A stretch of 64,000 nt of DNA from Sorex araneus (GCF_027595985.1 NC_073311.1:50941292-51005291), one strand, 5' to 3'; positions 33,712 through 45,639 are shown, numbered from the stretch's first letter. Notes: generated from the letters alone by a model not told the origin. Program-made: numbers and translations.

Positions 33712-34913
33712 GCAAGAAAAGTTGAAACATTTAGAAAGCTGTGAAGGGAGAGAAAGAGAGAAGTTGGAGAGAGAACACAGGCTTCTCAGAGTGGAAATAA
33801 GAAAAAAAAAAAATCACAGCCACAAGCTTTAGACAGACGTGCTCCAGCGAGAACACGGCGTGAGGAGCAATCTGCAGATGCAGCCATTTCTGCAGAAAAG
33901 CCACTGGGATCGATTCCATCTGGGTCTGAGACGCTGCAGAGCTGTCCTTGACCTCTTCAGTGTCCCCTGACACGTTTCTGTGCTTTTACTCTCATAGGAC
34001 ATGGCCGTGTCTTTCCCGTTTTTCTTTTTTTCCTTTTGACTACCAGAGACCACCAGTTTTATTTCAGAAAAGGACCCATCTTCTGTCAGACTCAAGGGAC
34101 TCTGCATCCCGTACCCCCGAGCGTCACGCTGAGCGTTTGCTCCCTTCCTTGCCCACCATGCGACTCCCCGCCTGAACTTGGCAGTGCTGGTGTGCAGTTC
34201 AGTCAGCTCAGTTTGTGGCACAAATCCTGGGCATGACTCAGGGTTCCACCACTTCCTTTCCTTGGCCGCTCTGATGCCTTATTTTAAAATTAAAGCAGCC
34301 CCTTCCAATGTTCCCTCATCGAAAACTGGAGACAGAGAGACTGCTGGTGTCAGCGTTAAGTGTCCTGGCGCAAGAGTCCGTGTTTGTTTTTCTTGCGCCT
34401 AGTTATGGCCAGCTGGGGAGGCTGGGAAGACGTATGCCCAGGTGGTTGGCAGGGTTGGAGTAACAGGAAGTGAGCGTGCCCGCTGGCCAAGTGCCCTGTC
34501 AGCCTGCCTGCCTTCAGGGTGAGTAACCCGAGTCTCCATCCTGGTGTTTTCCGTCGTGGGGACCATCTGCTTGGACAGCTCTGGCTCCGGCACAGCCACG
34601 GAGCTGAGAGCCTGAGGAATTCTGTGTCGAGGGACAGAGCACCGCACATTTGCACCGGCTGATCCTGAACTCTTCAGGAGAGGAAGGAGCCAAAATACGT
34701 TTCCTGCTGCTTGCACTTCTCTTAGGCTCTAGGTTGCTGTGCATCATTCAGGAAAAAAACAAAATGATCAAGAACAACAGAAACTTGGGATGTTTGCCTG
34801 TTGCTGTTTTGTGAATAAAACAAACAAACAAAGAAGTAAAGCTGCCACATTTTGTGTGCTAACCTGCTGCCTCCTCCCAATCTTGGCTCAGTCTGCCCTG
34901 AGCACCCTCTTGG
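33712..34913. other. Intergenic, nothing recognised
   Basis: Mixed composition. Open frames on both strands overlap without coding signature. Confidence 0.4.
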
Positions 34914-35098
34914 TGTGTTTTTTTTTTTTTTTCCTTTTTTGGGTCATGCCCGGCGATGCACAGGGGTTACTCCTGGCTCTGCACTCAGGAATTACCCCTG
35001 GCGGTACTCAGGGGACCTTATGGGATGCTGGGGATCGAAGCCAGGTCGGCCGCGTGCAAGGCAAACGCCCTCCCCGCTGTGCTACCGCTCCAGCCCCA
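34914..35098 (-). mobile_element. Family A SINE, antisense
   Basis: Complete copy with an 11 bp duplication CACCCTCTTGG at 34903-34913 and 35099-35109. Confidence 0.95.
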
Positions 35099-35589
35099 CA
35101 CCCTCTTGGATATTTCAAAACCCTCCACCTTCTGTAGCTCTGCACCCACTGTTCCTTGCCCCTTCCTACGTTGCTCTTTGCCCGTCTCAAAGACTGATCA
35201 CCTTCTGACACCATTTTCCTCCATGCGTAGTCTGTGTGCTCTCATTGGATCGCCGGTTCCCCAAAGACGGGCAAATCACACATTTAGTCCAAACAAAACA
35301 CTGGTTTCCAGCTGATGCCCCCCAAGTAATGAAAGAATGATACCTTTGATAGATGTGAAGTTTTTATTTCCAGGACCGGGCAGTGAAAAAACTGGATTTC
35401 CCATTAAAGCACAGATTAGAAAAGGGCCAATCAAGGAATTTGGGGACACCTTGGAGCTTATTAGGGAGATCTAGAGCAAGGGAATAGTCCTTGCATCCCA
35501 GGTCTGGCACTGAGCTGGAGCGCTTTCTTCACAAATGAAATTGAGGTCCTTTCTGTTAGATATAATATTAGATTGTAGATGGTTGTGGG

Positions 35590-35821
35590 CTGGAGCGATA
35601 GCACAGCAGGTAGGGCGTTTGCCTTGCATGCAGCCGATCCAGGTTCGATTTCTCCACCCCTCTCGGAGAGCCTGGCAAGCTACCGAGAGTATCTCACCTG
35701 CACGGCAGAGCCTGGCAAGCTACCCATGGTGTATTCGATATGCCAAAAACAGTAACAAGTCTCACAATTGGAGACGTTACTGGAGCCCGCTCGATCAATG
35801 AGCTACGAAATGACAGTGATA
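35590..35821 (+). mobile_element. Family B SINE, sense, complete
   Basis: CTGGAGCGATAGCACAGCAG head, GGTTCGATTTCTCCACCCCT, the doubled GAGCCTGGCAAGCTACC block, GTATTCGATATGCCAAAAAC, GGAGACGTTACTGGAGCCCG and ATGACAGTGATA. Flanks TAGATGGTTGTGGG (35576-35589) and TAGATGGCTGTGGG (35822-35835) form a 14 bp duplication with one mismatch. Confidence 0.92.
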
Positions 35822-35858
35822 TAGATGGCTGTGGGGATTATGTTCTTTGCAATTTGTT

Positions 35859-36066
35859 GGGCTGGAGCGATAGCACAGCAGTTAGGGTGTTTGCCTTGTA
35901 CGAGGCTGACCCGGGTTCGACTCCTCAATCCCTCTCAGAGACCCTGGCAAGCTACCGAGAGTATCCCACCCACACAGCAGAGCCTGGCAAGCTACCCATG
36001 GCGTATTTGATATGCCAAAAACAGTAACGTCTCACAATGGAGACGTTACTGGGGCCCACTCGAGCA
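35859..36066 (+). mobile_element. Family B SINE, sense, 3' truncated
   Basis: Same layout as its neighbour but ends at GGGCCCACTCGAGCACTTTG, lacking the CAACGGGATGACAG terminus. Only about 37 bp separate the two copies. Confidence 0.88.
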
Positions 36067-36650
36067 CTTTGTTAGCTAACACAAGTACACATTAAGAATA
36101 TTATATTAAGCTAGACTGTTGATGTCTGAGGCTAGTTGGCAGGGTGAGTCTTGAGATTTTGTTGTTTGTTTGTTTTTTTAAATTGGTTGTAAATGTTATG
36201 GGACATTTCTTGGTCAATGCAGGAAATGGGATACGTCAGGAAATGATGCAGGATGTGTGGAGCTGAGCTGTCTTCTCTCCAGCCCTGTCTTAGAGTTGGT
36301 GGGGAAAGTAGCAGATGAGGTAATGAGCAAGGCGGCCTGACTCTGCCTCACCAGCCGGGAGCCTGTGTTTCTGGAACAGTTGCTCGTCATGCTGAACAGT
36401 TGCCACCAGGTGGCAGCCACGGCCACTTCCTACAAGGCTGAGTCATTTTCCCCCGTCACATTTAGAGGGACTCTCTGTAACAAAGAGCTGAACGCTCGGG
36501 CTAGATGAAAACAGGAGCCATCATTGTATTCATTGATTCTGAACTTTGTATCTTTTCACAACGGTGGCAGATGCAGCGTACATTTTATATCGCCATTCTG
36601 ACTCCTCAGACACTAGGAGATAATTCTATTTAAAAAAAAATTACAGAATT

Positions 36651-37067
36651 CCTTCCTTCCTTCCTTCCTTCCTTCCTTCCTTCCTTCCTTCCTTCCTTCC
36701 TTCCTTCCTTCCTTCCTTCCTTCCTCCCTCCCTCCCTCCCTCCCTCCCTCCCCCCCTCCCTCCCCCCCTCCCTCCCTTCCTTCCTTCCTTCCTTCCTTCC
36801 TTCCTTCCTTCCTTCCTTCCTTCCTTCCTTCCTTCCTTCCTTCCTTCCTTCCTTCCTTCCTTCCTTTTCCCTCCTTCTTCCCTCCCTCCCTCCTCCCTCC
36901 CTCCTCCCTCCTCCTCCCTTCCTTCCCTCCCTCCTTTCCCTCCCTTCCTTCCCCCCTCTCTCTTTCTTTCCTCCTCCTTCTCTCTCTCTCTCCTCTTCTT
37001 TCTCACTTCCTCCCTCCCTCTCCTTCCCTCCCTCCCTCCCTCCCTCCCTCCCTTCCTTCCTTCCTTG
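36651..37067. repeat. Long (TTCC)n compound microsatellite
   Basis: About 415 bp of TTCC and TCCC units with CCTCCTCC and TCTC interruptions. It is one of the longest simple repeats here, and the frame through it is an artefact. Confidence 0.97.
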
Positions 37068-38214
37068 GTAAATGCAGGAAATGGAATAGAAGCACTTTTT
37101 AAACCAGCCTTGAGAAGAATAAATACAATATGTTTTTCAAATACCATGGTTTCATTTTATGCCTGAAAATCATGAATAATTGATAGTTTATTGCCTACAT
37201 TGGGACTAATACAGATGTTGGCGCTTTCTCTTGAGCTTCAAAGAACTTACCTGCTGCCCAAAACTGCTATGTGGTAAGCTCTGGTGAACATCAGCCTTTT
37301 TCTACTGAAATAACATAGAGGGAGTTAAATACGTCATTTCTGGTCGACCTCAGGATAGGTAAAATGGTTCTGAGCGTCTCTAACAAAGGGATTTGGGAGA
37401 AAATACCTGTTTCAGAAAACTTTGTAGTCCGTGATCTTGCTGTACAAATGTAAGCTTCAGAGACAACAGGAAAAGGGAGCCAAATGTCTTAGAGATTGGG
37501 TAACTTCTGCCTGGGGAACGAGAAATCAATGATCCAATTCTTAACTACCCATTAGGTTCAAGGATTTATAAATTACCATTTGTAGGTTAATAACTCCGTT
37601 TAGGAAAAGCAGAAATCAATGATAAGGGAAGGCAATCATCATCCAGAGGAGTTAGGCACAATATCTTATTATTGATACAATTATTGATACAATAAGGCTT
37701 GTATATTTAACAGTCTTGGTGAAATTTATAAATGATATGATTTGTGACTTGAAATTTGAGTATATTCTCATGATAGAGCATAGAGCATGTCAGTGCACAG
37801 GAAAAGAGAAAAAGAAAGAAAAAGAAAGGAAATTACCTCTATCCTGAACTTTCTCTGGCTCTTTGGCAGATATTTTATTTGCATATAAAAGCAAATATTG
37901 GATATTTTTCAAACATAATCTACCTTAACAACTAGACTAGTCGACTTATTATTATTTCTTTAACCTTAGGATTGTATATACCAACTACATTTTTTATTTT
38001 GAGACTTTTGGGGGGGCTTTTTCTGAGTATTCTTTTCTGCTTGTATGACAGGATTCATATTAAAAATATCAGCATACCAGTAATATATGTTAGCATGAAA
38101 ATCATTCAGAAGATCAATCAATAAATTACATATGCATTTAATGTAAATGTTCTTTCCAATATTGAAGAATATAAATTTGACCTGTCAGATAGTATATAAA
38201 TAATCGCTTTGTTT
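37068..38214. other. AT-rich intergenic, nothing recognised
   Basis: No gene or nameable repeat. Confidence 0.45.
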
Positions 38215-38362
38215 CCTGGTTTGGGGACACACCTGGTGGCATTCAGGGTGTTCTCCTGGCTCTGTGCTCAACGTTCACTCCTGGCGGTGCTCAGGGCACA
38301 TATAGAATCAATTTGTTGCATGCCAGGCAAGCTCCCTACCTGCTGGACTATCTCTTCAGCCC
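38215..38362 (-). mobile_element. Family A SINE, old, antisense
   Basis: GGTTTGGGGACACACCTGGT, CTCCTGGCGGTGCTCAGGG, GACTATCTCTTCAGCCC. Confidence 0.82.
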
Positions 38363-38375
38363 AAATATAAGTAAT

Positions 38376-38990
38376 TGTTGCGTGAACGTTCGTGCAATCG
38401 GAGGCGCTGAGATAGGAACGCGGAAGAAATGCATTGATTGGAGGACTAAGGCTCGCTCTGGCTCTTAGCAAAGGCAGAGGGCCTCCTGGACCTCCTTTTA
38501 TTGATCATGGTACCCCTAAAGGGCGCAGTACAGTGACGTCACCAAAGGCATCAAAAGATGTTACAGGAAGAACATTGAGGCAACATTATTTCCCTGTATC
38601 CGCAGGCCAGTAATCTAGGGCTCCAGAAGAAACATGCAAAACCAAAACTGAAACCTTCCTTGGGCTAAAAGCACTTGGATTTACATCCCAAAGACAAAGC
38701 TGGGCCTGCGCCTGAAATCTACAATTTACAATATCAAAGGTCAGGCCTGGCTAACACCATCTGCATGTCAAAGACCAGCCAGGCTTCTGTGAGAGAAGGA
38801 AAACTGCTCTTTTCAGTATGCTGAAATTATTTTTCTGAAGGCAGCTTGAAGGGGGAAAATGTTCAGCTTCATCCAAACCAGTTAGGACACATGAGAAGTC
38901 TCACCCATTTTTAATGGATCCCTATGTTCCTGTCCGTAGTACAGTACAGTATACATGGGCTCGCCCTGGTAGCTCAGTCCAGCCCCAACA
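38376..38990 (-). mobile_element. Solo LTR, probably class II endogenous retrovirus, minus orientation
   Basis: 615 bp bounded by TGTTGCGTGAACG and AGCCCCAACA, giving TGTTG...CAACA inverted ends. It is flanked by a perfect 6 bp duplication AGTAAT at 38370-38375 and 38991-38996. On the minus strand AATAAA (38497-38502) lies about 120 bp from the 3' end. A 6 bp duplication is typical of betaretrovirus-like (class II) elements. No internal region is present, so two LTRs probably recombined. The assignment to class is inference. Confidence 0.85.
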
Positions 38991-39406
38991 AGTAATTTTC
39001 TTAAAAGAAAATGTTGAGGTCTTTTTATTTTTGCTGTCTAGCCATATTTTATGTGACTGGCTGAAATGAAGAATGGCATAGAAGTCTAACTTCAGTAGTC
39101 TCATTAAATTGAGCCTCATTGGCAGCTTTATGGTTCTAATGAATGAATTTATTTCTATAAATTATATTTTCCATATGCTTCATTGCTTCTGCAGAACAAT
39201 CTAATTTGTGTAGCCCTTATACTGAGAATTCTATATTTGTAGTGGCATTTAAGTCATGGCAACAATTTACTGGAATGCCAATATGCTCTTTATAATTCTT
39301 TCAAGATTCTTATCCAGGTAGGTTTGCAAGCTTCATCTTGCCTGATTTCATAATTCAGTTAGTTTTTGAAAACTTGATCATGTTTGTCATTAAAAGAATC
39401 TTACAC

Positions 39407-39583
39407 AGGGCTGGAGTGATAGCACAGCGGGTAGAGCGTTTGCCTTGCGTGCGGCCCACCCAGGTTCGATTCCCAGCATCCCATATGGTCCCCTGAGCAC
39501 CACCAGGGGTATTTCCTGAGTGCAGAGCCAGGAGTGACCCTTGTGCATCATTGGGTGTGACCCAAAAAGCAAAGAAAAAAAAA
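39407..39583 (+). mobile_element. Family A SINE
   Basis: AGGGCTGGAGTGATAGCACAG, GGTTCGATTCCCAGCATCCC, GTGTGACCCAAAAAGC and an A-rich end. Confidence 0.93.
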
Positions 39584-39675
39584 AGGTAGAGCTAAGTAGT
39601 TGAACCAGAGAGTCCGCAGGACTGCAATCATGTGATCCAAACTTTAATAACAAACTTTACAAATGTACCTATCAA

Positions 39676-39812
39676 GATGGCAGGCTGGGGGGTGAGGAGT
39701 TGGAGAGGGAGCTTGAGAACATTGGTGGAGAGACGTGGACACTGGTGGTGGGATGGGTGCTGAACATCATATGTCTAAAACACAAGTATGAATCACTTTA
39801 TAAATCATGATG
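39676..39812 (+). mobile_element. 5'-truncated L1 3' end
   Basis: GATGGCAGGCTGGGGGGTGA, GGACACTGGTGGTGGGATGG, then AACACAAGTATGAATCACTT. Diverged copy. Confidence 0.6.
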
Positions 39813-39833
39813 CTTTAAGAAAATACTGTCTGC

Positions 39834-40078
39834 ACTGTAGCACTGTCATCCCCTTGTTCATCAATTTGCTCGAGTGGGCACCAGTAACATCTCCATTGTG
39901 AGACTTGTTACTGTTTTTGCCATATTGAATACGCCAAGGGTAGCTTGCCAGGCTCTGCTGTGTGGGCGGGATACTCGAGGTAGCTTGCTGAGCTCTCTGA
40001 GAGGGACAGATGAATCGAACCCGGGTCAGCTGCACGCAAGGCAAATGCCCTACCCGCGCTGCTATTGCTCCAGTCCTA
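39834..40078 (-). mobile_element. Family B SINE, antisense
   Basis: TGTAGCACTGTCATCCCCTT, TTTGCTCGAGTGGGCACC, GCCATATTGAATACGCC, head complement ending ATTGCTCCAGTCC. Confidence 0.9.
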
Positions 40079-40540
40079 AGAAAATACAATTTAGAAAAAT
40101 ATATATAGCATCTTTCAGTCATGGATGGCGAGGAGGCTGGTGGCTGTAATTGACCTTGACAGTTACTGTGATTTTTCAACTGATTGATGTACATTGTCAG
40201 TTCTGCATGGGTTGGTCCACAGACCAGATTTTTGGCTGATAACATTAGAGCCTGGAATACAACATCTTATTTTCCTACCAAGGTCTGACAGACAGCTGCT
40301 ACAGGACTTCTACAGATCATATATTTTACAAGCCCACATCTGAAAAATGGACTTCAGAAGCTAAGAAGAAAACTGAGAGAAAACAGAGTCAGTCCTTTAA
40401 GAATGATGAAGAACCATTATTGTTTAGGGCACTGAAGACAATATTGTGTTGAAATTATTCTGATGATAATAGATGCAGTTCATTTATTGACAGAAATAGG
40501 CTCTTTCAAGATTCTATATGGTATGTGAAGTCAGATTTTA

Positions 40541-40997
40541 TATGGTACATGCAAACAGGATGAGAAAGCTATTCAGGTATCCCAAAGAGGAATTGAAAGA
40601 GCTATGCTAGGAGTATCACGTTTCACTCAAGTGAGAGAAGGAATCCGGAGTTCCGACCTCCATTGACGGTCAAGAATCAGGGATGGTGTCTCGTTTGCCA
40701 AGACATCAAAAATCAGATGGGCTGGACACATAATGCGATTCAGAGACGACAGCTGTACTAGAACTGTTACTGACTGCATTCCACGGGACATCAAAAGACA
40801 GAGTGGCCGCCCACCAACACGGTGGTCAGACTTCTTTGTCAAAACCCTGAATGAATGATTTGAGGCTCTTCCTGTTCCTGGAGTGAGCAGATATCATTGG
40901 GCTGCACTAGCATGCGACAGGGACAGATGGAGACATTACTGGCACCCGCTCAAGCAAATTGAAGATCAACGGGATGACAAGTGATACAAGTGTGAAA
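40541..40997 (+). mobile_element. 3' end of an RTE-clade LINE, decayed
   Basis: One forward frame reads the C-terminal part of an RTE-type reverse transcriptase protein: ERAMLGVSRFTQVREGIRSS, then, after a short register change, [34 protein letters not shown] and HWAALACDRDRWRHYWHPL, ending IEDQRDDK. An in-frame TGA at 40858-40860 and other changes make it non-functional. The 3' terminus GACATTACTGGCACCCGCTC, CAACGGGATGAC is the same as the tail of family B and C elements. It is 5' truncated near 40541. Confidence 0.85.
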
Positions 40998-41249
40998 TCA
41001 GCTATAATATTGATATAATATTGATAATATAATGTGATCATATTCATAATGAAGATTTCTTCTATTTCACCCTAAACTTTTACAGAATATCACTCTATTC
41101 AAAGACTTTTGCATTTTTACATATGAAAATACAAATTTTGAATTCCATCTGTATAACTATCGGCTATAAATTCATGTAATAGTAAAGTATGTATGCTGAG
41201 AAAGTGCCATGGGCTAACCGAGGCTGAGAGTAAACATGTCTCTCTGGTT

Positions 41250-41434
41250 TTTTTTTTTTTTTTGCTTTTTTGGGGGTCACACCCGGCAATGCAGAGGGGT
41301 TACTCCCAGCTTTGCACTCAGGAATTACTCCTGGCGGTGCTCAGGGGACCATATGGGATGCTGGGAATCAAACCTGGGTCGGCCGCGTGCAAAGCAAATG
41401 CCCTACCCGCTGTGCTATCACTTCAGCTCCTCTC
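41250..41434 (-). mobile_element. Family A SINE, antisense
   Basis: T-run, GGGGGTCACACCCGGCAATG, head complement ending ATCACTTCAGCTCC. Confidence 0.93.
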
Positions 41435-43014
41435 TTTAAGTAAGAGGTCATTCATGTCAGAAACAGTTGAGAAACTTCTAAATTAGGCAAAAAAGAGATT
41501 AAGGAGAGTTACTGACATCCCTTCTATGGGACAATACAGGAAGTCCTTGACACTGCCAAGTTCTGGGGCCTTTACTGCATAAAACAACGAAGAAACAGAA
41601 TTTATTGAAGCTCTACATAGGGGAAAAAATGAATTGAATTTAAAAAGCAATTTGCAGTAATTAGTGCCTTTTTATTTAGTCTCTAGGTCAATGTTGTTTC
41701 CCAAAATGGGAAATATTGTGTTCCATGCAGTGGGGGCGTTGGAACAATCCAGATTTGGAGATTGTTAGGGGAATGCCTTAAAGAATCTGTCTTTAAGATA
41801 GCTTTAAGCCACGTTTCTGGTGGATAGCTGAGTGATTTCTGAAAAGCGGGGAGGAGGCCATATGTAGGTACCTCTGCCCTAGAACCTTAATGAAGGTGCT
41901 GCTTTATTCATTTTGCACCTCTGAGAATAGCACTCGGGTGGAAACTGGACCAGGAGGGTAAAGTTAATATATGCACGAATAGGGTTAATGTATGGTTTCA
42001 CCTGATGTGATTCAACTCTGGTTTTTATCATGATATCAATATATTTCTGATAAAATAAAAACTCTTAGAGTAAGTATGGAAAATCTTAGAAGAAAATTTG
42101 TGTGTGTGTGTGTGTGTGTTTAATGGAGAAATAATCTCAGAAAAGTTTGAAAATAAAAAAGACATTTTATACTTCATTTCTCCCAAAAGCAGTAAGTCTC
42201 CACTTGTAAGGCACAAAACAAGGTGAGAAGGTGTTCTGGGGGCTGCGCCAACGCCTTTGACACAGGACAGGTGAGTGATTTCTCTGGAACTCTGATGGGC
42301 AGGGTGGCAAAGCTGAGTGAGCCCTGGTGTTTGTAGATTTTTGGGGGGGCCCAAAGGCCTTCTCGGTGGTGTCATCTATTGCTACCATTGTCGCGATGGG
42401 TCAACTCTGAAGACGTGAAGGAGAGTGACAGTCCTGTGTTTTCTGGAGGCCAGATGCTGGGATTCTTCATTGCAGAGTTCTTGTCCACGCTGGTTAGATT
42501 TCCCGTGAGTTAACTTCTGTTTGGAGTCTTGTATTTAGTTCTTTTCTTACATGTCACTTACAGTATCCAATAGAAACAGATCTTTGGATTTTGATCAAAA
42601 GCTGAGGTTGCCAAGTGGGCAGGGTAGGAGCTGGACAAGTGGTGACTAGATGTCACTTAAGGACAGTTGTGGAGGATCTTTGGGACTTTGGTGGCAGTGG
42701 AAGTGAAGGCACTTTGTAAATCAGAACCACAAATATCGGCATTATTGTAACCATGTTACCTTAAAAACAACAAAATATTTTAAGTCAGTTTATAAGAAAA
42801 CATTATTTCTCACTTCTCTCTTGTGAGTCTATATCAAGTGCTAGGGTTTTATGAATTCCCACTTTCTTCACTGGACGGTCTTTTATTTTAGTTTTCCTGA
42901 ATGTTTCTAGAAGATAAGAGATGATAAACAAGGGGAAAAGCTTCCCTGGATTGTTTTTGCCCCAACATTTAACAAACAAATTACCCAAAATCTTCTGGTA
43001 AATTAATTTTTTCT
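41435..43014. other. Intergenic, only a short (GT)n
   Basis: A GT dinucleotide run of about 20 bp at 42099-42119. Otherwise no gene or nameable repeat. Confidence 0.45.
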
Positions 43015-43275
43015 TCCTTCCTTCCTTCCTTCCTTCCTTCCATCCTTTCTCCCTTCCTCCCTTCCTTCCTCCCTCCCTCCCTTCCTTCCTTCCTTCCTTC
43101 CTTCCTTCCTTCCTTCCTTCCATCCTTTCTCCCTTCCTCCCTTCCTCCCTCCCTCCCTCCCTCCCTCCCTCCCTCCCTCCCTTCCTTCCTTCCTTCCTTC
43201 CTTCCTTCCTTCCTTCCTTCCTTCCTTCCTTCCTTCCTTCCTTCCTTCCTTCCTTCCTTCCTTCCTTCCTTTCTC
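43015..43275. repeat. (TTCC)n microsatellite with an internal near-duplicate block
   Basis: TTCC and TCCC arrays. The segment CCATCCTTTCTCCCTTCCTCCC occurs twice (about 43040 and 43120), suggesting a slippage or unequal exchange duplication of about 80 bp. Confidence 0.95.
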
Positions 43276-43455
43276 TCTTTTTTCTTTTTGGATCACACCC
43301 GGAGATGCACAGGGGTTACTCCTGGCTCACGCACTCAGGAATCACTCCTTCACTCCTGGTGGTGCTCGGGACCATATGGGATGCTGGGAATTGAACCCGG
43401 GCTGGCTGTGTGCAAAGCACACACCCTACCCACTGTGCTATCGCTCCAGCCCCAG
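43276..43455 (-). mobile_element. Family A SINE abutting the TTCC array, antisense
   Basis: TTTTTGGATCACACCCGGAG, a short CACTCCTT duplication, head complement ending ATCGCTCCAGCCCC. Its tail has grown into, or landed in, the microsatellite. Confidence 0.92.
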
Positions 43456-45081
43456 CTAAGCACCTTTTTAGTGGAAATATATATATACAAATATATGCAT
43501 ATATTTGTTATATATGTACATATGTAACAAATGTGATATTCTAAAGTTATTGTAAAAAAATAAAGTTATTGTGACCATAAGATCTAATTTTGCATTATCC
43601 TTAATTTTGTAGAGGTAATGTAGCAGTTCCTTAGAGGATGCAATGAACTTCTAACAATTGCATCAAATTACTGTTTGGTAGTGTTTTGAACCGAGTAATC
43701 TTACCATTATTCTCATTACTCAAAAAAAAAATCCCAAAACAACTCAAAACCACCCAATTCCCCAATGGCAATTAATTTTTCTACCTTCCTGTTATTTTCT
43801 GAGAGTCAGATTTATAATTGTACAGAATTCCCAGTAGCCTTGAAGTAGCAAAGAAACAGGATGAATAGTCATTCCAAAGCAAAGAAGAGGGTGCACTCCA
43901 GGAAAGAAAACAGCTCCCAAGTGTATGAATTTGCAATTCTTCATCTGTGGGGAGGAGAAATATTTCCAGAGCAGGTTGATTTAAGTCAAAGTGTTACTGG
44001 GAATAAGTGGTGGCATGGTCTGGAATAAAAACACTCCAGTTGCTTTGTGCAAGAGGAAATTAATTTGCATTGCAGTGACACTGTTATGACTTGAACTTGG
44101 GAAGCTTGGCTGGACATAGCTTTGGATTTCACTCTTCTGAGTCATGGATAAAAAAATATGACAACTAATTTAGCACTCAGTAAACATGGCATTGAAATTC
44201 TAGAATACCTTTTACTTTTTAATTTTTTGCCTTTACTGATTGAAACGCTGTGATTTACAATACTGTTATTGACAGTTTCATGTGTAGACAATTCCACCAA
44301 CACATCCATCGCCAGAGTCCCCACCTCCCTCTCCCAAGCTTAATCTGTCTCTTACTGTGTCCATACAAAACGTCTAGAAATATTATGAAGAAGTAAATTT
44401 CAGATGGCTGTTTCAATGGACATGAGCTAAGTAAAAGAGAAAGTAGTACACCCTTAGGTGGAATTCCATCCTCGAGCGGATCTCCTAGCACCCAGATCAG
44501 ATTTTGTCCTTAAGTTAATCCCCCTGAAGAAAGGGCTTTACATCATCTGTTCATTGTTTATGATAATGTTCAACCACGCCTATGAGTAGTTGTTACCCCC
44601 CCCAACCCTTCATGATTTCTCTATAGCTAACACTGTGAGACTTGAATAAATGACCACTGACTACCAACCAGCTTGGTGCCCCCCTGCCCCCACCCCCATT
44701 CCCTCCTCCTTTTGGCTGTTGCCTTGGGTGGAGAGACAGTGATTTGGCCAGAACACAATGTGTTGTGCACCCACAGTTTGAACTCACAACCCCACTTCTG
44801 AGAGAAGTTCCAAAAGAAATAAAGGCCAGGAAAGGAACTTCAAAAAAAAAAGAAGACCATCAACTGCTCCCAACTCTACCCACTTGGCAACCTCCCTAGC
44901 AATGGACCTAGGGAGAGAGAAACCGTAAATGAAATGTGCGCATAGGCTGCTCAAACTCATGTGCTGCCAAGTGCATGTGGTGCCAGAGTACATGTGTTGC
45001 CGCATCTCCCTGCTTGAGATTGAGATGTGTCCTTTCCTACTTTCAGATGTACACTGGGGCTCCTTCTCCACTCTGGAGAAG

Positions 45082-45082
<1 letters not shown>
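43456..45082. other. Intergenic, nothing recognised
   Basis: No supported gene. At 44210-44380 the text GATTGAAACGCTGTGATTTAC to CCACCTCCCTCTCCC may be a very old antisense L1 3' end. Confidence 0.4.
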
Positions 45083-45117
<35 letters not shown>

Positions 45118-45182
45118 TCTCTCTCTCCCTCTCTCTCTCTCCCTCTCTCTCTCTCCCTCTTCTCTATCTCCTCCTCTCTCTC

Positions 45183-45253
<71 letters not shown>

Positions 45254-45260
45254 CCTTTCC
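45083..45260. repeat. (CT)n microsatellite with CCCTCT interruptions
   Basis: About 175 bp of CT dinucleotides, directly upstream of a SINE. Confidence 0.97.
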
Positions 45261-45300
45261 TTCCTCCCTCCCCTTCCTCAAAACCTTCCAAATAAAACCT

Positions 45301-45476
45301 TTTTTTTTTTTTCTATTTTGGGTCACACCTGGCGATGCTCAGGGGTTACTCCTGGCTCTGCACTCAGGAATTACCCCTGGCCATGCTCAGGGGACCATAT
45401 GGGATGCTGGGATTTGAACCCGGGTCGGCCGCGTGCAAGGAAAACGCCCTACCCACTGTGCTATCTCTCCAGCCCC
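45301..45476 (-). mobile_element. Family A SINE, antisense
   Basis: Complete copy. 9 bp duplication ATAAAACCT at 45292-45300 and 45477-45485. Confidence 0.94.
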
Positions 45477-45639
45477 ATAAAACCTGTTTTTGATTTTTTG
45501 ATTTGGGACATTTTGGAAGGGACATTAGGGACATACACTGACCGCTGTGAGCATGCGGACAGGTGCGCTGAGTGACAGAACTGCCCTGCACCGCAGGTTT
45601 CAAGTTCAGCAGGAAGTCAGTTGCCTATAGACTCCCTGA

